Positions 6,643-17,179 of a DNA stretch of 36,065 nucleotides are shown in pieces (positions within the stretch are counted from its first letter, which is position 1; every line of letters starts with the position of its first letter). The translations under genes were made by a program, and so were the position numbers. The stretch lies in contig JAMCWL010000041.1 in NCBI GenBank assembly GCA_023481285.1, forward strand, positions 1-36,065, read 5' to 3'. The notes under the pieces are model-generated. The model saw only the letters and a list, made by a program, of their open reading frames with translations. It made no database searches and was not told the DNA's origin. This DNA comes from Actinomycetota bacterium (GTDB lineage Bacteria > Actinomycetota > Aquicultoria > Aquicultorales > JAMCWL01).

Positions 6643-8283
6643 ATGGATGTGAACAAACCGCCCGGGAGAAGGTTGAGAACCGCTTTTCTCGCCATCTCGA
6701 TTTCCCTACTGGTTATGGGGGGGTTGATCGCCGCAACCTTTCTTGACGCCAGGCTGGTCCGCCAGAACACGGGCAGGGTGAAAGGGCCAAAAAGCGAGAA
6801 TCCAGAGCACGCCGGACCCGGGTCGGGGAACTCGGGCCAAAAGCAAAAGCTCGCCAGGTTGAAATCCGAGATCGCCAGGTATTCCGCGACCAGGCCGGGA
6901 AAGATGGGTGTCTTTCTCCGCCTCGATGACGGATCGGAGTTAGACCTGAATGGTACCATCAGACTTCCAAGCGCCAGCTTGATAAAGTTGCCGATAGCCA
7001 TTACCATATACGACCAGGTCACGCAGGGAAAGCTTAGACTCAACGATAAGGTCGTCGTCCCGGAGGTAAATCCCGGTTTTGGAGGCCAGATCATCCCCCC
7101 GGGGAGCGAGGGCGAGGTTGGTGAGCTCGTCGGGTACATGCTTGATGAGAGTGACAATGCATCGGCCAACGCCCTCATCGATAAGGTCGGCATTGACCGG
7201 GTAAATGCTGTCGCCTCTTCCGTTGGGGCGAAGGGTACCAAGCTCAAGCGCAAAATGCTCGACCTCGATGCCATAACGGCCGGCGAAGAGAACGTGACCA
7301 CGCCCGCGGATATGGTCCTGTTTCTAAAGAAGCTCTCGAACCGTAATATCCTTACGGCAGCTTACTGTAATGAGATAATCGATCGCCTGGGTCGTAACGA
7401 TAAGAAAGAGATGATAGCCAGCCTCGACGACGCGAAAGTCGCGCATAAAAGCGGTGTAATGAGCTTGCCATCCGGATTTGCCGTCGGAGACGCCGCAATC
7501 GTCAAGGGCAACAGGGGTGGTTTGGTCCTTGCGATCTTGACCGCGGACCAACCATCCGAGAAAGAAGGGGTCCAAACGGTCGAAGAGGTCGCCAGGATGA
7601 TCTGGACGGCGCTCGGAAAACAGGAAGAACAAGGGAGAGCTTTTCGAGGCCCAAGGAAGTGGAGGGTCTGCCTCGATCCCGGTCACCAGAAGAATCCGGA
7701 CCTCGGGGCCGAACCGGTTGGGCCGGGATCGAGCGAGGTGAAGCCGAGGGTCGCCGGCGGGGCAACAGGGTTGGCGACCGGCGTCCCGGAGTATGAGTTT
7801 GCCCTCAAGCTTTCCAGGAAGATAGAGGGGGAGCTCAAAAAGCGCGGCGTCGAGGTGACGATGACCCGCGAACTTGACGAGGTTAATGTAAGCAACAGCG
7901 AACGGGCTCAAATTGCGAACCGAGCGCAGGCCGATCTCTTCCTGCGCATACACGCCGATTCGAGCAACGATCCTTCGGTAAGCGGGATATCAATCCTCCA
8001 GCCGGCGCAAAATGCGTGGACGGAAGGGATCTACGAGAAGAGCTCCCGGGCGGCAAAAGCGCTCCACGCCGCCCTCGTCAATGGGACCGGTCGCACCGAC
8101 CGCGGGATTCTATCCAGAGGGGACCTGGCCGGCTTCAACTGGTCGAAAGTGCCGTCCGTCCTGATCGAAGCCGGCTTCCTCAGCAACCCGGAGGAAGACC
8201 GTCTCTTGAACAGCGATTCCTACCAGGAAAAGCTGGCGAGGGACATCGCCAGCGGAGTGATGGAATACCTTAACAGTCGGTAG
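6643..8283 (+). CDS. Fusion: class A beta-lactamase-like serine hydrolase + N-acetylmuramoyl-L-alanine amidase
   Basis: 546 residues. Residues 12-32 form one membrane anchor, followed by a Lys/Pro/Gly-rich linker. Residues about 85-325 are a penicilloyl-serine hydrolase fold with S112-L-I-K115, S170-D-N172 and K269-S-G271. In the omega-loop region before the TTPADM motif I do not see the Glu166 of class A beta-lactamases (ungapped alignment puts Lys there), so a DD-peptidase or sensor role may be more likely than antibiotic hydrolysis. Residues about 340-545 are an Amidase_3 domain with the zinc ligands H348 (DPGH), E385 and H437 and the catalytic E509 (LIEAGFLSNPEED). The protein probably works outside the membrane on peptidoglycan. 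GGAGG at 6636-6640 is only 2 bases before ATG 6643 but 8 before an in-frame GTG at 6649, which may be the true start. Two cell-wall genes follow. Confidence 0.88.
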   Translation: MDVNKPPGRRLRTAFLAISISLLVMGGLIAATFLDARLVRQNTGRVKGPKSENPEHAGPGSGNSGQKQKLARLKSEIARYSATRPGKMGVFLRLDDGSELDLNGTIRLPSASLIKLPIAITIYDQVTQGKLRLNDKVVVPEVNPGFGGQIIPPGSEGEVGELVGYMLDESDNASANALIDKVGIDRVNAVASSVGAKGTKLKRKMLDLDAITAGEENVTTPADMVLFLKKLSNRNILTAAYCNEIIDRLGRNDKKEMIASLDDAKVAHKSGVMSLPSGFAVGDAAIVKGNRGGLVLAILTADQPSEKEGVQTVEEVARMIWTALGKQEEQGRAFRGPRKWRVCLDPGHQKNPDLGAEPVGPGSSEVKPRVAGGATGLATGVPEYEFALKLSRKIEGELKKRGVEVTMTRELDEVNVSNSERAQIANRAQADLFLRIHADSSNDPSVSGISILQPAQNAWTEGIYEKSSRAAKALHAALVNGTGRTDRGILSRGDLAGFNWSKVPSVLIEAGFLSNPEEDRLLNSDSYQEKLARDIASGVMEYLNSR

Positions 8284-8299
8284 GTTCTTATTGGAATGC

Positions 8300-9184
8300 T
8301 TAAAACCTGATCGCGACGAGAAGCGCGTCCAGAACGCGATCGAGACGGTCCGACTCGAGCTCTATCGTGATGACCGGTATTTTATAGGTTTTGGGCACGT
8401 AGCGGCCGAGAGAGCCGGAGCTATTGCCTGAATAATCGGTGGGGTCCACCAGATAGTAAGGGGAAGCTCTGGCCATCTCGAGGGCCAGCTCCTCACCGGG
8501 GCCATCGTAATCGATAATCCCGCCCAGGGAGTGGATGGAGATCACTCTCGTAAACCGCTTTTTTAGCAATTTCATCAGCGCTTGAGTCTCCGGTTCGGAG
8601 CCAGGCCTGGGACCGGGCGTGCACCCACCATAAGCGCTGTCGTCGTTCAGGCCTACCTGCGGTTGCCAATCAACCGGAAAGTTCCGATTGATGTCGACCT
8701 TGCGAGCGTTCCCTCTCCTTACATCCTCCCACCCATCGGGGTTGACCCTGGGGATAATATGGATCTCGGTATTCTTTGGGACCGCCTCGCGGTTCCTGGT
8801 TAGATAGTCGATGAATTGGTCCGCTACTTCCCCGCCATACTCGTCCCCATGCGTGGCGGCGAGGAAGAGTACCTTTTTGCCGCCCCGCCCGAAGCGTACC
8901 CCTTTGATGGACCGACCTTTCACCGACTTTCCAATCTCAAACGATTCGATGAACGAATCGGGGTTTCCCTTTGGGGTTGTAGTCGTCGGCGTTTTGGGCT
9001 TGGGTTGTCCTCTTCTGCCACCTTGCTTGCGCTCTACTCTGGTCTTGGCCGCCAATCCCAGCGCGGTCCTTAACCGACCTTCACCCTTCATGATAAGGAG
9101 CGTTGTGCTTGCCAACAGCAAGACAACCAGCAGCAGCAGGATCTTTAGTAATGACCTCTTCGCCACATTGCTTAATTTGGTCAT
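8300..9184 (-). CDS. Membrane-anchored M14-family zinc peptidase
   Basis: About 294 residues. A signal anchor (residues about 10-32) precedes a Thr/Pro/Lys-rich linker and a carboxypeptidase domain. Zinc ligands are visible as HGDE (His and Glu about 112 and 115) and the His of VISIHS (about 218); NRNFP gives the substrate-binding Asn-Arg, and ITIELES the catalytic Glu. This pattern fits the MpaA/gamma-D-glutamyl-diaminopimelate peptidase branch that trims cell-wall peptides, which also fits the neighbours; the exact substrate is inferred. ATG 9184 was chosen; an in-frame TTG at 9193 would add three residues, and neither has a strong ribosome binding site. It is convergent with the fusion gene (16 bases between stops). 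Confidence 0.85.
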   Translation of the reverse strand: MTKLSNVAKRSLLKILLLLVVLLLASTTLLIMKGEGRLRTALGLAAKTRVERKQGGRRGQPKPKTPTTTTPKGNPDSFIESFEIGKSVKGRSIKGVRFGRGGKKVLFLAATHGDEYGGEVADQFIDYLTRNREAVPKNTEIHIIPRVNPDGWEDVRRGNARKVDINRNFPVDWQPQVGLNDDSAYGGCTPGPRPGSEPETQALMKLLKKRFTRVISIHSLGGIIDYDGPGEELALEMARASPYYLVDPTDYSGNSSGSLGRYVPKTYKIPVITIELESDRLDRVLDALLVAIRF

Positions 9185-9392
9185 AAAGCTCAAGTCTTTT
9201 CATTCCCCGGTTGGGGTGTAATCATAGGTTGGGCCGGGATTTTTCACGAATACTTATCCAAAGAGCGCGTTGAGCACGAAGGGCCTTGTTTTTAAGGGAT
9301 ATAAATTGGGATCCGTAGGATTAATGTCCATCCGGACGGGTAATTGACGTCCGTATGTTTCCGCGAGAAGAACCTTTAGAAGGAGGCGGGCC

Positions 9393-10235
9393 TTGAGTAA
9401 AAAAGCGGTTATTCTGTTGACGGCGGCACTGCTGGCAACGAGCTTGTTTCTCTTAAGATTTGTTCCAGGCACCCCTTTGCCGAGAGCGCTGGAGATGCCT
9501 GCCGCTAAAAAAACGCCTTCATCCATTAAGAGCCCGCCTAAAAAAGAGACCGCCAACAAGACAATCAGGCCCGCACCTCCCGATCCGGCGGTTGCATACC
9601 GGGAGAAACTCGAGCGAATAGGTCGGAAGCGCCTGCACACCGAGGTAGAGCGGGGCGACGTGAAAGATAAGGTGATCGCGTTCACGTTCGACGCCGGGGC
9701 CAGCGCGGAAGCCGCTCCGGCCATTCTGGACGCCTTGAAGAAGAAGGGGCTTAGGGTGACCTTCTTCCTGACGGGCAAGTGGGTCGAGCAGAACCCGGCA
9801 CTCGCCAGGAGGATCGCGTCTGAGGGTCATGAGATCGGCAACCACACCTACACCCACCCTCAGCTCACCCCCGCGGGAGAGGATGTGATATTAGCGGAGC
9901 TGACGAAGACTGAGGAGCTTATTCGGAAGACGACCGGAGTAAGCTCAAAGCCCTTCTTCAGGGCACCGTTTGGCGCTCGCGACCAGAGGGTTATTGACGT
10001 CGCAGCTAAAGCGGGCTATTTCTCGGTCTTCTGGACGGTCGACTCGTTGGACTGGAAAGAAGGGATATCCGAGGGCGAGGTTAAAGAGCGGATATTATCG
10101 GCGGTCTCTCCCGGAGCCATCATACTGAGCCACGTCGGCAGCCCTGCCGAAGCGCGGGTTTTTCCCCAGATGATCGATGAAATTACCGGGCGGGGTTACA
10201 GGATAGTGAGGCTGTCGGACGTCTTGAACGATTGA
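9393..10235 (+). CDS. Polysaccharide deacetylase (NodB domain), membrane-anchored
   Basis: 280 residues: a signal anchor (residues about 4-22), a Pro/Lys/Thr-rich linker to about 65, then a NodB carbohydrate esterase 4 domain. Motif 1 reads TFDAGA (D100), so the usual second Asp (metal ligand of TFDDG) is Ala. Motif 2 is intact as H151TYTH155P, motif 3 is RAPFG, and ILSHV supplies the late His. The fold likely removes N-acetyl groups from peptidoglycan or another surface glycan; the changed motif 1 occurs in a known subgroup but may affect metal binding. The start is TTG, supported by AAGGAGG 6 bases upstream. Its stop lies 12 bases from the convergent eno stop. Confidence 0.88.
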   Translation: MSKKAVILLTAALLATSLFLLRFVPGTPLPRALEMPAAKKTPSSIKSPPKKETANKTIRPAPPDPAVAYREKLERIGRKRLHTEVERGDVKDKVIAFTFDAGASAEAAPAILDALKKKGLRVTFFLTGKWVEQNPALARRIASEGHEIGNHTYTHPQLTPAGEDVILAELTKTEELIRKTTGVSSKPFFRAPFGARDQRVIDVAAKAGYFSVFWTVDSLDWKEGISEGEVKERILSAVSPGAIILSHVGSPAEARVFPQMIDEITGRGYRIVRLSDVLND

Positions 10236-10247
10236 TGCTTCTAAGCT

Positions 10248-11768
<1,521 letters not shown>

Positions 11769-12590
11769 CTATCGATCTTCTTCCTTTTCTTTCGCTTCGT
11801 CCCAAAGAGCGTCAAGCTCATCGAGAGACATATCTTGCAGCGACCAACCTTGTTGGATCGCTCGCTCTTCAACATATCTGAAGCGACGGGCGAACTTCTC
11901 GCAGGCGTGGCGGAGGGCGACTTCGGGATCGAGACCGAGCTTTCGCGCCACGTTCACCGCGGTGAAGAGGACGTCGCCGATCTCGTCCTCGACGTCCGCC
12001 CCGGTCTGGATGGCGTTCTTAAGCTCAATTGCCTCCTCGGGGAGCTTGTCCAGTGCGCTTTCGGCCTCCTCCCAATCGAAGCCCACCGCCGCGGCCTTGG
12101 ATTGAAGCTCGTAGGCGTAGAGGAGGGAAGGAAGCGATCGGGGGATACCATCGAGGACGTAAGCCGGTGCGCCCTTCTCGCCCAGCTTGATCTCCTCCCA
12201 ACCAACCACGACCTCTTCGGGCGTCGTGACCGTGCGCCTCTCACCGAAGACGTGGGGGTGGCGCCTGACGAGCTTGTCGGCAATGCCGTTGGCGACGTCG
12301 TCTATCGTAAATTTCCCTTCTTCGGCGGCGATTTGAGCCTGAAAAATGATCTGGAGAAGAAGGTCGCCCAGCTCTTCTTTGACGTGATCGAAGTCGCTTG
12401 AATCTATCGCATCGATCGTCTCGTACGCCTCTTCCAAAATGTAGCGCGAAAGGCTTCTATGCGTTTGCTTCCTATCCCAGGGACAGCCACCCGGCCCGCG
12501 CAGCCGCGCCATCACCTCGACCAGGCGCGAGAATGCCTCGTGATTTTCGCTCAAATAAATCACCCGCGACTTCTTTTCCCCTTGCAGCAT
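11769..12590 (-). CDS. mazG: Nucleoside triphosphate pyrophosphohydrolase MazG
   Basis: 273 residues with two MazG all-alpha domains, as in the long bacterial form. Domain 1: GPGGCPWDRKQTHRSLSRY, EEAYE and EELGDLLLQIIF (the EExxE...ExxD metal sites). Domain 2: EEAIELKNAI and VEDEIGDVLFTAVNVARKLG. It hydrolyses non-canonical NTPs to NMPs and pyrophosphate. Start: ATG 12590; the weak AGG directly before it is too close to be a good ribosome binding site, and a GTG ten codons in is possible. A terminator at 12661-12684 separates it from the upstream gene, so a promoter must lie at about 12591-12660. Confidence 0.93.
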   Translation of the reverse strand: MLQGEKKSRVIYLSENHEAFSRLVEVMARLRGPGGCPWDRKQTHRSLSRYILEEAYETIDAIDSSDFDHVKEELGDLLLQIIFQAQIAAEEGKFTIDDVANGIADKLVRRHPHVFGERRTVTTPEEVVVGWEEIKLGEKGAPAYVLDGIPRSLPSLLYAYELQSKAAAVGFDWEEAESALDKLPEEAIELKNAIQTGADVEDEIGDVLFTAVNVARKLGLDPEVALRHACEKFARRFRYVEERAIQQGWSLQDMSLDELDALWDEAKEKEEDR

Positions 12591-12660
12591 CCTAGAGTAG
12601 ATTACCGCATAAGCGCTCTTGCAGCCAGAGGAGGCAGTACCTGCGTGGCTTATGCTTAAA

Positions 12661-12684
12661 AGGCCCGCCGAAGCGGGCCTTTTT
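12661..12684 (-). terminator. Rho-independent terminator after the PrsA-like gene
   Basis: Perfect 8-base stem AGGCCCGC / GCGGGCCT with a UUCG loop on the minus strand, followed by TTTTAA. It lies 24 bases after the stop of the gene ending at 12708. The other strand also has a T-run, so it may work in both directions. Confidence 0.85.
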
Positions 12685-12707
12685 CTTACGTTTTTTATGT
12701 GAGACGA

Positions 12708-13697
12708 CTATTTGCCGCCTTGTGGCTTTTGTACTTTAGGTCCCTCGTCCTTGGGAAGATCGATATATATCTTTACGTTGCCCTTCTTCCTGGCGCCCTC
12801 CAGCCAATCCTGGAAGGCATTGTTCTTCTTTCTTGTAAGCTCTTTCTGCTTGATGAGCTCCTTTGATTCTTCAAACGACCGCTGCTTCGCTTCAAACTTC
12901 TCGAGAACCTTCACTATGTGATAACCGAAGCTCGTCTTGAAGGCGCCGGTCGTCTCGCCGGGTTTCCTCGCAAAGACCTCCTTCGCCCATTCCGGAACAA
13001 CCTTGTCCCTGCTGTAAACCGGTTGCTCGCCTCCTTTGTCTTTGGAGGGATCGATCGAGTACTTCTTGGACACGGCCGTAAAGTCCGCCCCGCCGTCGAG
13101 CTCGGCCTTCGCCTTCTTGGCATCTTCTTCTTTCTCGGTGAGTATCTGAAGCGTCTTAACCTTTTCGGCCTCTTTGATATCGGCGTCGGTATCCTTGTTC
13201 TTTTCGTAATACTGCTTCGCTTCTTCGTCCGTGACCTTTACATCGGCGGTCAGCTTCTGCACGAGCTTCTGGGCGATCATCTGGGTCTTGAGACCGTCCT
13301 TAAACTCAGCCACAGACGTGCCCTGGTCCTTGAGTATCTTCTCGATCTCCTTCAGGCTCTTCTTCGAGCTCTTCTGCATCTCAGAAAAGCGGCCGTCGAC
13401 CTCCTTGTCGGTTACCGTAACCTTTTCCTTCTCTGCCTGCTGGCGAACGAGCTGCTCGTTGATGAGGTAGTCGAGGAGCTGCTTCCTGTACTGCGCTTTG
13501 CGCTTTTCGCTCTCGGGCCCCTTGAAGATGTCGCCCCTCATCGATTCGAGTCTCTTCAGGCCGTCGTCGATCTTGCTTATCGGGATGCCAGTTCCATTGA
13601 CCGACGCCGCCAATTTCTGCCCACAGCCGGCGATCACTAGAGACCCGACAAGGAGCAGCGCGATTGCTGCCAACGCTCCGTACCTTAAAAATCTCAT
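12708..13697 (-). CDS. Foldase lipoprotein, SurA/PrsA-type peptidyl-prolyl isomerase
   Basis: 329 residues. The lipoprotein signal has a hydrophobic core and lipobox LVIAGC (Cys25). A SurA-type N-terminal helical domain follows (ASVNGTGIPISKIDDGLKRL, LINEQLVRQQAEKEKVTV), then a parvulin domain at about 180-280 (KVKTLQILTEKEEDAKKAK, GGADFTAVSKKYSID, FKTSFGYHIVKVLEK) and a basic tail. Such proteins help secreted proteins fold outside the membrane. Start: ATG with AAGGGG 7 bases upstream. It lies 23 bases after mfd and ends at a strong terminator, so it is the last gene of the mfd operon. In Bacillus spoVT holds this place. Confidence 0.9.
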   Translation of the reverse strand: MRFLRYGALAAIALLLVGSLVIAGCGQKLAASVNGTGIPISKIDDGLKRLESMRGDIFKGPESEKRKAQYRKQLLDYLINEQLVRQQAEKEKVTVTDKEVDGRFSEMQKSSKKSLKEIEKILKDQGTSVAEFKDGLKTQMIAQKLVQKLTADVKVTDEEAKQYYEKNKDTDADIKEAEKVKTLQILTEKEEDAKKAKAELDGGADFTAVSKKYSIDPSKDKGGEQPVYSRDKVVPEWAKEVFARKPGETTGAFKTSFGYHIVKVLEKFEAKQRSFEESKELIKQKELTRKKNNAFQDWLEGARKKGNVKIYIDLPKDEGPKVQKPQGGK

Positions 13698-13720
13698 TAA
13701 TCGACCCCTTCTTTGAGATA

Positions 13721-16700
13721 TTATTCCTGCGGCTGAAACTCGGACATTATACCATTAAACAGTTTTAGTAAAAAGGATATCGCTTCCCCGGCCTCGACGC
13801 GGCTTATAGAAAACCGGCCGAGCCAGGCCGTCATGCTGACCTTTTTATCGATGGATTTGGCCGCCGCCGCCCATTCCGGACCGAACTTCGGACCCGCCAG
13901 GATTATCGCGCCCTGGTTCCAGCGAACGCTCGTCAGGCCGACATCGGCGGCTCTGAGCTTAACGCGCGCAACGCCCATTAGACTGCGCGCCTCTTCCGGA
14001 AGACGGCCGTACCTGTCGACAAGTTCGCTTTCCAGCATATCGATGGATGAGAGATCGACAGCGTAAGCAAGCTTGCGATAGGCTTCAATCCGCAATCGCT
14101 CCACCGGGACATACCGATCGGGCAGGTAAGCGTCGAGAGACAGGTCGACGCTGACCTGTAGCTTCTCTTCATGGACCTTCCCCCCGAGCTCTTCGATTGC
14201 CTGCCGCAGAAGATCGCAGTAGAGCTCAAAGCCGACTGCGGCCACATTTCCGTGCTGCTCGGCGCCGAGCAGGTTGCCGGCGCCCCTGATCTCGAGGTCC
14301 TTGAGGGCGATCTTCGTTCCCGAACCCAGCTCGGTGTGTTCGCCGATCGCCCTTAGCCTCTCAAGGGCCTGTGGAACGATGAGGGCGCCCGGCTCGTAGA
14401 AAAAGTAGGCGTAAGCGCGCTCGTCCGAGCGGCCGACGCGCCCGCGAAGCTGGTAAAGCTGGGCCAGACCGAGCCGGTCGGCGCGATCCACGATGAGCGT
14501 GTTGACACTTGGTATATCTAGCCCGTTCTCGATTATGGTGGTTGAAACGAGCACGTCGAATCTATTGTCGAGGAAGTCCAAGATGACCCTTTCGAGTGAA
14601 CGCTCCGCCATCCGGCCGTGGGCGACCGCAATTGTCGCCTCCGGCACGAGGAGGCGTACCCGCTCGGCCACCTTGCTGATCGTCTCTATGTGGTTGTGGA
14701 CGAAGAAGCACTGGCCACCCCTCGCGATCTCTCGAATAATGGCATCCCTGACCAGACGTTCGTCGAACGGACCGACGTAGGTCGCGACGGGGTGCCTGTC
14801 TTCGGGCGGAGTCTCTATCAATGAGAGGTCCCGCAAGCCCGAGAGCGCCATCTGGAGAGTCCTCGGTATGGGCGTCGCCGAGAGGGTGAGGACGTCAACC
14901 GACTTCTTTACATTCTTGAGCTTCTCCTTTGCTGATACGCCAAATCGCTGCTCCTCATCGACGATTACAAGCCCGAGATCCCTGGCGACGACATCCGCCG
15001 AGAGCAGCCGGTGGGTCCCTATGAGAACGTCAACCTTACCCTCATAGAACTCCTCGACTATCCTCTTTTGCTCCTTTGGCGAGCGAAAGCGTGAAAGTAC
15101 CTCAATCACGACAGGGAAGGGTGCGAACCTCTCCTTGAAAGTCTCGAAATGCTGCTGGACGAGGATGGTCGTCGGTGCCAGAACAACGACCTGCCTGCCA
15201 TCCATGACCGCCTTGAAGGCGGCTCGAAGAGCCACCTCGGTCTTGCCGTAGCCAACGTCGCCGCATATCAGCCTATCCATCGGGCGCTCCGATTCCATGT
15301 CCCTTTTAACCTCGTCGATCGCCATTAGTTGATCGGGGGTCTCTTCGAAGGGGAAGGCCTCCTCAAGCTCTCGCTGCCACGGTGCGTCCGCCGAAAAAGC
15401 AAAGCCACTGGCCCTGGCGCGCTCGGCATAGAGGGCGAGAAGATCGTAGGCCATCTTCTTCGCCGACGCCTTGGCCTTCTTCTTGGCTCTGGTCCAATCC
15501 GCGCTCCCCAGCCTCGTCACGTTCGGCTCCGCCCCCTCGGTGCCGATGTACTTGCCGACCCTGTCCAATTGGTCGACCGGTACGTAGAGCTTGTCGCCCG
15601 CCGCATACTCCAGGAGCATATAGTCGCGCTCCATACCGTCGATTGAGCGCTTGACGAGGCCGCCGTAGCGAGCGATCCCATGGGCGGTGTGCACGGCGAA
15701 GTCGCCGACCTCGAGATCGGCGAGGTCGGTAAGGCGCGCTCCCACCCTGCCGCGGCGATGCTCCCGACGCCGGAAAAAGAGATCGGAGTAGGAGAGAAGA
15801 GCCACCCCCGCCCCCTCGAAGACAAAGCCCGATGAGACCTCACCGACGGCGAGATGGACGCCAGACCGGTCGCCGTTCGTTGAAACCTCAACGCCGGCGG
15901 AGGTCAGTAGCTCACCGATCCTCTTCATCTGCCCCGTGTCGTTAAGGGCGACGACGACCGAGAGTCCCCGGCTCGAGAGCCTTTCCACCTCACCAGCCAA
16001 CCTCTCGAGATGGCCCATCACCGGCTGGACGGCGCTGCTTTCGAAGGCGATCTCCGCCGGACCGGCGGTAAGCTTGACGGCGTCTCTCCCGGCCAGCGCA
16101 TCGCGCCCCGCATAGTAGTCGAGAGCCGGAGCCACTCCGCCGGCGACCGCCCGGTCAAGGTTTGCGCGCTGAGAATCGAGAAAGCGAGCCGCTTCCGCTT
16201 CTATTTCGGCCGGCGAATCGAGAACGAGAATCCCGCTCGCCGCCAGGTACTCGAGCGGCGTGGCCAACTCAGAAAAGAGCAGGGGGGTAAAGCGCTCAAT
16301 GCCTTCGAAAACAAAGCCATCCCTCAACCGACCCGCCTCCTCCGCAAACCAGGGTGTTTTAGCCAGGGCGTCGGCGGCGGACGTGAATCTCTCGCTGTCA
16401 ATGGCGACCTCCCGGCAACCGTAAATTAGAGCGCCTTCAAGCTCTCCGATCGTTCGCTGGCTTCCTGCGGAAAAGCTTCTGATGGACTCGACTTCGTCGC
16501 CGAAGAACTCGACGCGGATCGGGTGCTCGGCTGTGGATGGAAAGAGATCGATTATACCGCCTCGAAGAGCGAACTCCCCTCTCTCCTCGACGAGGGAGAC
16601 CCTGCGATAGCCGTTAGCTGATAGGCGAGCGGAGACTTCGATAAGGTCCAATTCGGTGCCGACCTCGATTTCGATGGGTAGATGCATCCTGGCGGCAGGC

Positions 16701-17086
16701 CCCGGGATTTTCCTCAAGATGGCGGCCACCGGCGAGATGACCAAGCTTTTCTCCTTCTTTGCAAGCGCGTGGAGAGCCGCGAAGGTCCTGCCTACGCCAA
16801 CCACGCTCGGTGAGACTGCCTCGTGGGGAAGAGTCTCCGGGGCCGGCAGCAGAAGAGTTTTCGGAAAGAACGCCCTCGCGTCTCTTGCAAACCGCTCCGC
16901 GTCGGCCGGACGCGCCGTCATGACGAGAACGGGGCGTTCGGATCTATCGGCGAGACCGGCGACGAGATAGGGCCTTAGAGGCCCGGCCGAAGAGACGACG
17001 ACGCGGCCGGGCAACCTTTCGACCAGCCGATTGAAATCCCTGTTTTTGTCCAATAATCCGAGCAGTGATTTTAGTTCCATATCCAT
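13721..17086 (-). CDS. mfd: Transcription-repair coupling factor
   Basis: About 1,121 residues, close to family length. Mfd removes RNA polymerase stalled at DNA damage and recruits UvrA. Domains in order: UvrB-like N-terminal region (to about 350); the CarD-like RNA-polymerase-interacting domain at about 455-530 (GDFAVHTAHGIARYGG, LYVPVDQLDRVGKYIG); RecG-like helicase with Walker A GDVGYGKTE (about 608), DEEQRFG (about 710), LSATPIPRTL and QLRGRVGRSDERAYAYFFY; and a C-terminal UvrA-binding-masking domain. Starts: TTG 17089, ATG 17086 and ATG 17080 are all in frame; none has a good ribosome binding site, and 17086 is a compromise. Confidence 0.96.
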   Translation of the reverse strand: MDMELKSLLGLLDKNRDFNRLVERLPGRVVVSSAGPLRPYLVAGLADRSERPVLVMTARPADAERFARDARAFFPKTLLLPAPETLPHEAVSPSVVGVGRTFAALHALAKKEKSLVISPVAAILRKIPGPAARMHLPIEIEVGTELDLIEVSARLSANGYRRVSLVEERGEFALRGGIIDLFPSTAEHPIRVEFFGDEVESIRSFSAGSQRTIGELEGALIYGCREVAIDSERFTSAADALAKTPWFAEEAGRLRDGFVFEGIERFTPLLFSELATPLEYLAASGILVLDSPAEIEAEAARFLDSQRANLDRAVAGGVAPALDYYAGRDALAGRDAVKLTAGPAEIAFESSAVQPVMGHLERLAGEVERLSSRGLSVVVALNDTGQMKRIGELLTSAGVEVSTNGDRSGVHLAVGEVSSGFVFEGAGVALLSYSDLFFRRREHRRGRVGARLTDLADLEVGDFAVHTAHGIARYGGLVKRSIDGMERDYMLLEYAAGDKLYVPVDQLDRVGKYIGTEGAEPNVTRLGSADWTRAKKKAKASAKKMAYDLLALYAERARASGFAFSADAPWQRELEEAFPFEETPDQLMAIDEVKRDMESERPMDRLICGDVGYGKTEVALRAAFKAVMDGRQVVVLAPTTILVQQHFETFKERFAPFPVVIEVLSRFRSPKEQKRIVEEFYEGKVDVLIGTHRLLSADVVARDLGLVIVDEEQRFGVSAKEKLKNVKKSVDVLTLSATPIPRTLQMALSGLRDLSLIETPPEDRHPVATYVGPFDERLVRDAIIREIARGGQCFFVHNHIETISKVAERVRLLVPEATIAVAHGRMAERSLERVILDFLDNRFDVLVSTTIIENGLDIPSVNTLIVDRADRLGLAQLYQLRGRVGRSDERAYAYFFYEPGALIVPQALERLRAIGEHTELGSGTKIALKDLEIRGAGNLLGAEQHGNVAAVGFELYCDLLRQAIEELGGKVHEEKLQVSVDLSLDAYLPDRYVPVERLRIEAYRKLAYAVDLSSIDMLESELVDRYGRLPEEARSLMGVARVKLRAADVGLTSVRWNQGAIILAGPKFGPEWAAAAKSIDKKVSMTAWLGRFSISRVEAGEAISFLLKLFNGIMSEFQPQE

Positions 17087-17137
17087 CAACCGTTCAAAAA
17101 AAGATGGCGAGCTGCTGTTGGTGCTACATGCCTAATA

Positions 17138-17162
17138 GGCCCCGATGCTAAGCACCCGGGCC
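17138..17162 (-). promoter_or_regulatory. Stem-loop between pth and mfd
   Basis: Minus strand GGCCCGGGTGC-TTA-GCATCGGGGCC forms an 11-base stem with one G-G mismatch and one G-U pair. No U-tract follows, so it is a weak terminator at best; it may limit read-through from pth or mark an mRNA processing site. Confidence 0.4.
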
Positions 17163-17179
17163 TTCAGTAACTTGGTATC

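Noticed and set aside
6540-7301. 253-residue antisense ORF under the fusion gene.
   Set aside because: Low-complexity translation opposite a gene with clear motifs; a shadow frame.
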